Shown: positions 5,673 through 8,939 of the stretch, piece by piece | Layout: every line of letters begins with the position of its first letter | Position numbering within the stretch: the first letter of the stretch is position 1 | From: Bacillota bacterium | GTDB lineage: Bacteria > Bacillota > Clostridia > Lachnospirales > Cellulosilyticaceae | DNA: 8,939 nt | Reading direction: 5' to 3' | Assembly: GCA_023436395.1 (NCBI GenBank) | Contig: JAEZJJ010000018.1 | Span: 1-8,939, forward strand | The notes under the pieces: model-generated | What the model was told of the DNA's origin: nothing | Databases searched by the model: none | The model's input: the letters and a program-made list of their open reading frames with translations, nothing else | Translations under genes and position numbers: made by a program

Positions 5673-6155
5673 ATGAGAGAATCAGTAGACGTGCTGATTG
5701 ACAAGTACAAGAACAATCTGTATGTAATTGCATTCAATATCTGTAAGAATGTGCAAGACTCAGAAGATGTTGTTCAAGATACTTTCATTCAATACATATC
5801 ATTAAAAAAGGATTTTGAAACAGAACAACACATCCGTGCATGGCTGATACGAGTGGCAATTAATAAAGCTAAAAATAAGAATAAGACTTTTTTCAGGCGA
5901 AACATACTTCCTTTAGAAGATTATATGGACACATTAACTTTTGAGTCTGATGAGTCATCTGAATTATTTGAAAAGGTGATGGGGCTATCAGAAAAATTTC
6001 GTATTGTCATTCATCTATTTTATTATGAAGACTATTCTATAAAAGAAATTTCAAATATTCTAAGAATATCGGAAAGTAATGTGAAAGTTCGACTATCACG
6101 TGGAAGGATGTTACTTAAAAACACACTAAAGGAGGTATGGGAAGATGACAAATAA
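5673..6155 (+). CDS. ECF-type RNA polymerase sigma factor
   Basis: A group 4 sigma-70 factor of 160 residues that directs RNA polymerase to a small set of promoters. Region 2 spans about 5-72: IDKYKNNLYVIAFNIC (9-24), DSEDVVQDTFIQ (29-40, core binding) and HIRAWLIRVAINKAKN (53-68, -10 recognition). A short acidic linker covers about 79-100. Region 4 spans 100-155 with EISNILRISESNVKVRLSRGR (125-145), the helix-turn-helix for the -35. There is no region 1.1 or 3. ATG 5673 is chosen because AAAGGAGG (5660-5667) ends 5 nt upstream; upstream in-frame starts have no such signal and would extend into the promoter region. It overlaps the next gene by 11 nt, the usual sign of a sigma/anti-sigma pair. 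ECF subgroup and signal are not evident. Codon choice looks slightly less AT-biased (CTG, ATC, TTC, AAC) than in neighbours; I have not computed this. Confidence 0.92.
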   Translation: MRESVDVLIDKYKNNLYVIAFNICKNVQDSEDVVQDTFIQYISLKKDFETEQHIRAWLIRVAINKAKNKNKTFFRRNILPLEDYMDTLTFESDESSELFEKVMGLSEKFRIVIHLFYYEDYSIKEISNILRISESNVKVRLSRGRMLLKNTLKEVWEDDK

Positions 6156-6723
6156 GGAAAAATACAAACAAGCATTTTCTACAATGCATATCTCTGATGA
6201 ATTTTCTTTGGAGGTAAAAAAAGTGACAACTACTAATAGAAAAACAAAATTAAAACGATTGGTTGCATGTATTGCTGCCTGTGTATTGATTGTAGGCAGT
6301 GCTACTGTGGCATACGCTATTGATTTTTTGGGAATTCAGCGTACTTTACAGCTTTGGATAGGTGGAGAGCAATCAAATGTAACCATTCAATTTGACGGAA
6401 ATGGAAATTACGTTATGGACTATATCGATGGTGAGGGGAACAGTAAACATCAAGGAGGAGGTGGTGTGGCACTTGATGCTTTTGGTAACGAACGTCCCTT
6501 AACAGAAGAAGAAATTATGGAAGACATCACAGCTCCTGAGGTTTCTTATAAAGAAGATGGTTCTGTTTGGGTATATTGGTTCAATCAAAAGATTGATATT
6601 ACAGATAAATTCAAAGACAACATCTGCTATATTAAACTAGAAAATGGAGATAAAACTTTGTATATGACTGTTAGATATAAAGATGGCTATTCTACATCTC
6701 CCCATAAGTTTATAATACCTTAA
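6145..6723 (+). CDS. putative membrane anti-sigma protein with extracytoplasmic domain
   Basis: A 192-residue single-pass protein coded directly after, and overlapping, the ECF sigma gene; the likely role is to hold the sigma factor at the membrane until a signal arrives. The N-terminal 38 residues are charged and would be cytoplasmic (sigma-binding). A hydrophobic segment LVACIAACVLIVGSATVAYA (39-58) follows positive residues RKTKLKR, giving an N-in orientation. The outside part (59-192) is acidic, with an IQRTLQLWIGGEQ stretch, a glycine run GGGG (104-107), a VWVYWFNQKIDITDKF core (141-156) and the end TSPHKFIIP. The cytoplasmic tail is short and lacks an HxxxCxxC zinc anti-sigma (ZAS) motif, so this is not a classic ZAS protein. 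I recall similar ECF-linked proteins in gut Lachnospiraceae. Function is inferred from context. The Shine-Dalgarno AAAGGAGG lies inside the sigma gene. Confidence 0.7.
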   Translation: MTNKEKYKQAFSTMHISDEFSLEVKKVTTTNRKTKLKRLVACIAACVLIVGSATVAYAIDFLGIQRTLQLWIGGEQSNVTIQFDGNGNYVMDYIDGEGNSKHQGGGGVALDAFGNERPLTEEEIMEDITAPEVSYKEDGSVWVYWFNQKIDITDKFKDNICYIKLENGDKTLYMTVRYKDGYSTSPHKFIIP

Positions 6724-7087
6724 TTCCCAGCTAATCTTACAGAGGTCAAATGATTATAATATAAATTTGTCGATAAGCTACATTTTAATAAAATAGTTAT
6801 TTTATATAGTACTAGGACTGCCTATCTTCAGGAAGTCCTAGTACTATATTTAAGTATCAATAGATTTTTTAATGCATATTTTATTGAATAATCTAATAAG
6901 TAAAATATTTCGGCATAGAAGCCATATCTAATAAATATAAAATTTTATAAAAATAAATAGTGCAGTAAATCTATAGTAGCCCATAGTTATAGGATAATAA
7001 GTTCTATATAAGAGGGTATATAAATTTTAGAAAAGGCTATATAATATAAGAAGAGTATTAATACGAAAGATAAGAGAGGACCATGAA
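6724..7087 (+). other. gene-free gap between anti-sigma gene and rsmI
   Basis: These 364 nt hold the hairpin at 6804-6849 and, close to rsmI, a TATAAT at 7040-7045 that may be the rsmI -10; no matching -35 is visible at 16-18 nt. The stretch from 6852 to 7030 is very AT-rich. It contains only short frames without ribosome-binding sites, the longest I noticed being a 19-codon frame from the ATG near 6872. I see no remnant of yazA, the gene that precedes rsmI in Bacillus. Confidence 0.6.
6804..6851 (+). terminator. terminator-like hairpin after the sigma/anti-sigma unit
   Basis: A 16-bp perfect stem (6804-6819 with 6834-6849; core AGTACTAGGACT/AGTCCTAGTACT) has an inner CCT/AGG (6821-6823 with 6830-6832) around a short loop. 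The T-tract after it is poor (ATATTT), so it may serve as a weak or bidirectional terminator or an mRNA-stabilising 3' end. It stands 81 nt after the anti-sigma stop codon. Confidence 0.65.
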
Positions 7088-7930
7088 ATGGAATATGGCA
7101 CACTTACCTTATGTGCAACACCAATTGGTAATTTAGAAGATATAACATATAGGGCAGTAAGGTTATTAACAGAAGCAGATTTTATCGCAGCAGAGGATAC
7201 AAGACATACGAAGAAGTTGCTCAATCACTTTGATATTCATACAAGATTAATTAGTTATCATGAACATAATAAGATAGAAAAAGGACCTGAATTAATTCGT
7301 CTTTTAAAAGAAGGTAAGAATATAGTTTTAGTAACAGATGCGGGAACCCCAGGGATTTCAGATCCAGGTGAAGATTTAACAAGATTAGCTTTAGAAGAAG
7401 GTATAACAGTGACTTCTGCTCCAGGTGCCGTAGCAGGTATTACTGCACTTATTATTTCGGGGCAATCCACAAGACGTTTTATTTTTGAAGGTTTTTTACC
7501 AACTCATAAAAAAGAAAAAGCTCAGGTTTTAGACCGATTAAAAGATGAAACACGAACTGTTATTTTATATGAAGCACCTCATCGATTAATGAAAACTTTA
7601 GAAAGCTTATATGAGGCAGTAGGGAATAGAAGTATATCCATAACTAAGGAGTTAACTAAAAAGTATGAAACAGTATTAAAAACTACTTTATCAGAAGCTG
7701 TAGAATATTTTAAGACTGAAGAGCCTAGAGGTGAATATGTACTGATCTTAGCAGGAAAAGATGAGAAAGAGCTTCAAGAGGAAATACAAGAAGGATGGAG
7801 TAATATGTCCATTGAGGAACATATGAAAGTTTATCTAAGTAAAGGAATAGATGAAAAAAGTGCAATGAAGCAAGTCGCTAAAGATAGAGGGGTAAGTAAG
7901 AGAGAAATTTATGCTGTTATACACCAGTAA
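7088..7930 (+). CDS. rsmI: 16S rRNA (cytidine-1402-2'-O)-methyltransferase RsmI
   Basis: Methylates the ribose of C1402 in the decoding centre of 16S rRNA (with RsmH making m4Cm1402), using SAM. A tetrapyrrole-methylase fold covers about 1-225: ATPIGNLEDIT (10-20), AEDTRHT (35-41), VTDAGTPGISDPG (82-94), SAPGA (110-114), GFLP (135-138) and YEAPHR (161-166). The C-terminal small domain (about 230-280, ending GVSKREIYAVIHQ) resembles the RsmI helix-turn-helix. The length of 280 residues is normal. The start ATG has AGAGAGGA 7 nt upstream; an ATG at 7083 is out of frame. In B. subtilis it belongs to the same cluster as holB and yabB; here the sigma/anti-sigma unit and a 364-nt gap separate it, so it needs its own promoter. 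Confidence 0.96.
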   Translation: MEYGTLTLCATPIGNLEDITYRAVRLLTEADFIAAEDTRHTKKLLNHFDIHTRLISYHEHNKIEKGPELIRLLKEGKNIVLVTDAGTPGISDPGEDLTRLALEEGITVTSAPGAVAGITALIISGQSTRRFIFEGFLPTHKKEKAQVLDRLKDETRTVILYEAPHRLMKTLESLYEAVGNRSISITKELTKKYETVLKTTLSEAVEYFKTEEPRGEYVLILAGKDEKELQEEIQEGWSNMSIEEHMKVYLSKGIDEKSAMKQVAKDRGVSKREIYAVIHQ

Positions 7931-7975
7931 ATAACCTTGAAAATTTTAATTATAAATAAAAACAAGTAATTATGA

Positions 7976-8004
7976 TTGAAAAAAGCTACAATAAAAAGTT
8001 TAAT
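7976..8004 (+). promoter_or_regulatory. SigA-type promoter of the AIM24-family gene
   Basis: TTGAAA (7976-7981), a 17-nt spacer and TTTAAT (7999-8004) each match 5 of 6 consensus bases. Transcription would start near 8011, giving a leader of about 33 nt before ATG 8044. This also argues against the longer in-frame start at 7972, which would lie upstream of the transcript. Confidence 0.6.
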
Positions 8005-8043
8005 ATAAATAGGAGAATAAATTATATATTAAGGTGGGATAAA

Positions 8044-8736
8044 ATGAAATATGAAATTTTATATGAAGGGGCATTTCCTATTGTAAAATGCCAATTAAGT
8101 AGAGGAGAAAGAATAAAAGCTGAGTCTGATGCCATGATAGGAATGTCTAATACAATTGATGTTACTGGAGGAGCAGAAGGTGGTATTGTAAGAGGACTTA
8201 CTAGAATGTTAGCTGGTGAGAGTTTCTTTTTCCAATACCTAACTGCAGCTAGAGGAGATGGGGAAGTACTTTTTGGTCATCCTCTTCCAGGTGGAATTAT
8301 TGATGTAGAACTAGATGGATCCTATGGTTTACAAGTGCAAAAGGATGGCTTTCTGGCAGCAACAGAAGGTGTAGAAGTTAGTACCAAAGCTCAGAATATA
8401 GTAAAAGGATTTTTTTCTGGAGAAGGTTTCTTTATATTAAATGTTACAGGTAGAGGAACGGTATTTTTAAGTTCTTATGGTTCTATTCATGCTATTAATT
8501 TAGAACCAGGACAGGAATATATTGTAGACAATGGACACTTAGTAGCATGGGCGGATTACATGCAATATAATATTGAAAAGGCATCTAATAATGGTTGGTT
8601 TAGAAGTATTGCATCAGGAGAATGTTTAGTATGTCGTTTTCGCGGACCAGGAATTGTATTAATTCAAACACGTAATCCTCATGGTTTTGATAGTTGGTTA
8701 TGTAGGTTAGGATTTACTAAAGCAAATCATAATTAA
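8044..8736 (+). CDS. AIM24 / TIGR00266 family protein
   Basis: A 230-residue member of the AIM24 family (TIGR00266, formerly DUF124), a beta-rich fold related to the TRAP (trp RNA-binding attenuation protein) beta-sandwich. The bacterial function is not established; the yeast member is a mitochondrial inner-membrane protein. Family features: FPIVKCQLSRGERIKAES near the start (11-28), the glycine-rich MSNTIDVTGGAEGGIVRGLTRMLAGESFFFQYLTA (34-68), GEVLFGHPLPGGIIDVEL (73-90), the central FFSGEGFFILNVTGRGTVFLSSYG (123-146) and the hallmark VDNGHLVAWAD (161-171). There is no signal peptide or membrane segment. ATG 8044 is chosen because AAGGTGGGA (8031-8039) precedes it and residue 1 matches the family start. 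The upstream ATG at 7972 would add a 24-residue Asn/Lys-rich tail that overlaps the promoter. No clear terminator follows. Confidence 0.92.
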   Translation: MKYEILYEGAFPIVKCQLSRGERIKAESDAMIGMSNTIDVTGGAEGGIVRGLTRMLAGESFFFQYLTAARGDGEVLFGHPLPGGIIDVELDGSYGLQVQKDGFLAATEGVEVSTKAQNIVKGFFSGEGFFILNVTGRGTVFLSSYGSIHAINLEPGQEYIVDNGHLVAWADYMQYNIEKASNNGWFRSIASGECLVCRFRGPGIVLIQTRNPHGFDSWLCRLGFTKANHN

Positions 8737-8825
8737 GATATAAATATTAGAGTAATACTGGATTAAGAGTTATAAAATAATAAAAGGGTTATAAAGCGAG
8801 ATTAAAGTTGACGAGCCTGTAAAGT

Positions 8826-8872
8826 AAAGTCTGTAAAATACAGCTTTCTATGATAAAATCAAAATATCATAG
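8826..8872 (+). promoter_or_regulatory. two back-to-back hairpins ending at the ribosome-binding site
   Basis: Hairpin 1 is AAAG-CTGTA (8826-8835, T8830 bulged) with TACAGCTTT (8839-8847) and loop AAA. Hairpin 2 follows with no gap: CTATGATA (8848-8855) with TATCATAG (8865-8872) and a 9-nt loop. The last two bases of hairpin 2 are the first two of the Shine-Dalgarno AGGAGG (8871-8876). Folding could therefore limit translation of the following gene, for example on read-through transcripts, as hairpins do for several transposase genes. Confidence 0.5.
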
Positions 8873-8884
8873 GAGGCTGTTTTT

Positions 8885-8939
8885 ATGGGAAAAAGAAGAG
8901 AAATGAACAACCAAAAGAAAAATATTATTGAAAGCTTGA
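8885..8939 (+). CDS. partial CDS, possible IS256-type transposase N-terminus
   Basis: The first 18 codons of a gene cut by the window end (MGKRREMNNQKKNIIESL). It has a good Shine-Dalgarno, AGGAGG (8871-8876), 8 nt before the ATG. The basic opening followed by a helix K-x-x-I-I-x-x-L resembles the start of many clostridial IS256-family transposases. The upstream sequence also looks like an insertion-sequence end. A TetR-type regulator, which can start in a similar way, is the main alternative. There are too few residues to decide. Confidence 0.45.
   Translation, partial: MGKRREMNNQKKNIIESL

Larger units (their letters stand above)
8814..8939 (+). mobile_element. possible left end of an IS256-like insertion sequence
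   Basis: Starting near 8814, GAGCCTGTAAAG and a repeated CTGTAAA (8831-8837) resemble the terminal inverted repeats of IS256-family elements as I remember them. A coding start follows within about 70 nt. The other end and any target duplication lie outside the window, so this cannot be confirmed. TTGACG (8808-8813) abuts the proposed end; it could act as a -35 supplied by the target, but the only -10-like TAAAAT (8834) is 20 nt away. If wrong, this is an ordinary leader of a regulator gene. Confidence 0.35.

Noticed and set aside
6852..7030. Possible remnant of yazA (GIY-YIG protein), expected before rsmI.
   Set aside because: No frame shows GIY-YIG-like residues; the stretch is AT-rich with dense stops.
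7972..8043. Longer N-terminus for the AIM24-family protein, starting at 7972.
   Set aside because: The extension is low-complexity Asn/Lys-rich, unlike the family, and overlaps a good SigA promoter; ATG 8044 has a Shine-Dalgarno.
8769..8797. Short direct repeat GTTATAAA (twice) as a possible regulatory or target duplication.
   Set aside because: Two 8-nt AT-rich copies about 20 nt apart are expected by chance here; no further copies and no CRISPR-like periodicity.

Overview
The window is AT-rich, densely packed and encoded entirely on the + strand. Gene content and order point to a low-GC Bacillota of the class Clostridia, most likely a Lachnospirales-type organism. The main evidence is the cluster yaaR-holB-ricT(yaaT)-yabB(trmN6-like)-rsmI, which corresponds to the Bacillus subtilis tmk-yaaQ-yaaR-holB-yaaT-yabA-yabB-yazA-rsmI cluster. 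Here yabA, yazA and yaaQ are absent, and a guanylate-kinase-like gene occupies the place of tmk. The class is a firm inference; anything finer is a guess from general resemblance of the proteins.

Layout. Positions 1-324 are the end of a tRNA operon: the 3' part of initiator tRNA-fMet, tRNA-Phe(GAA), a decayed second copy of tRNA-Phe, tRNA-Lys(TTT), and a terminator. Positions 365-1300 hold greA (transcription elongation factor) and a 107-residue protein of unknown function with its own terminator. Positions 1300-1647 contain no intact gene, but they hold what looks like a small broken gene with a good ribosome-binding site and two in-frame stops. Positions 1648-5598 hold the housekeeping cluster: Gmk-like kinase, yaaR, a strong terminator, holB (clamp-loader delta prime), ricT (Fe-S component of the Ric/Y complex that acts with RNase Y) and a TrmN6-like tRNA methyltransferase, closed by a very long terminator hairpin. 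Positions 5599-6851 form a separate two-gene unit, an ECF sigma factor and a membrane-anchored putative anti-sigma protein, bracketed by hairpins. It splits yabB from rsmI. Positions 7088-8736 carry rsmI (16S rRNA C1402 2'-O-methyltransferase) and an AIM24/TIGR00266-family protein with a well-formed promoter. The window ends in the first 18 codons of a gene that may be an IS256-type transposase, preceded by two back-to-back RNA hairpins.

How they work together. Most genes serve information processing: tRNAs, transcript cleavage (GreA), clamp loading (HolB), mRNA processing (RicT), and tRNA/rRNA methylation (YabB, RsmI). The sigma/anti-sigma pair is an accessory, probably envelope-sensing, switch.

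Most interesting points. Nothing here is a clearly new multi-gene system. The best candidates are: a hairpin between the Shine-Dalgarno and the ATG of holB that, when folded, restores an ideal 8-nt spacing just after a terminator; the ECF cassette inserted in the conserved cluster with a candidate autoregulated promoter; the tandem hairpins in front of the last partial gene; the decayed tRNA-Phe duplicate; and the broken small gene at 1325-1510.
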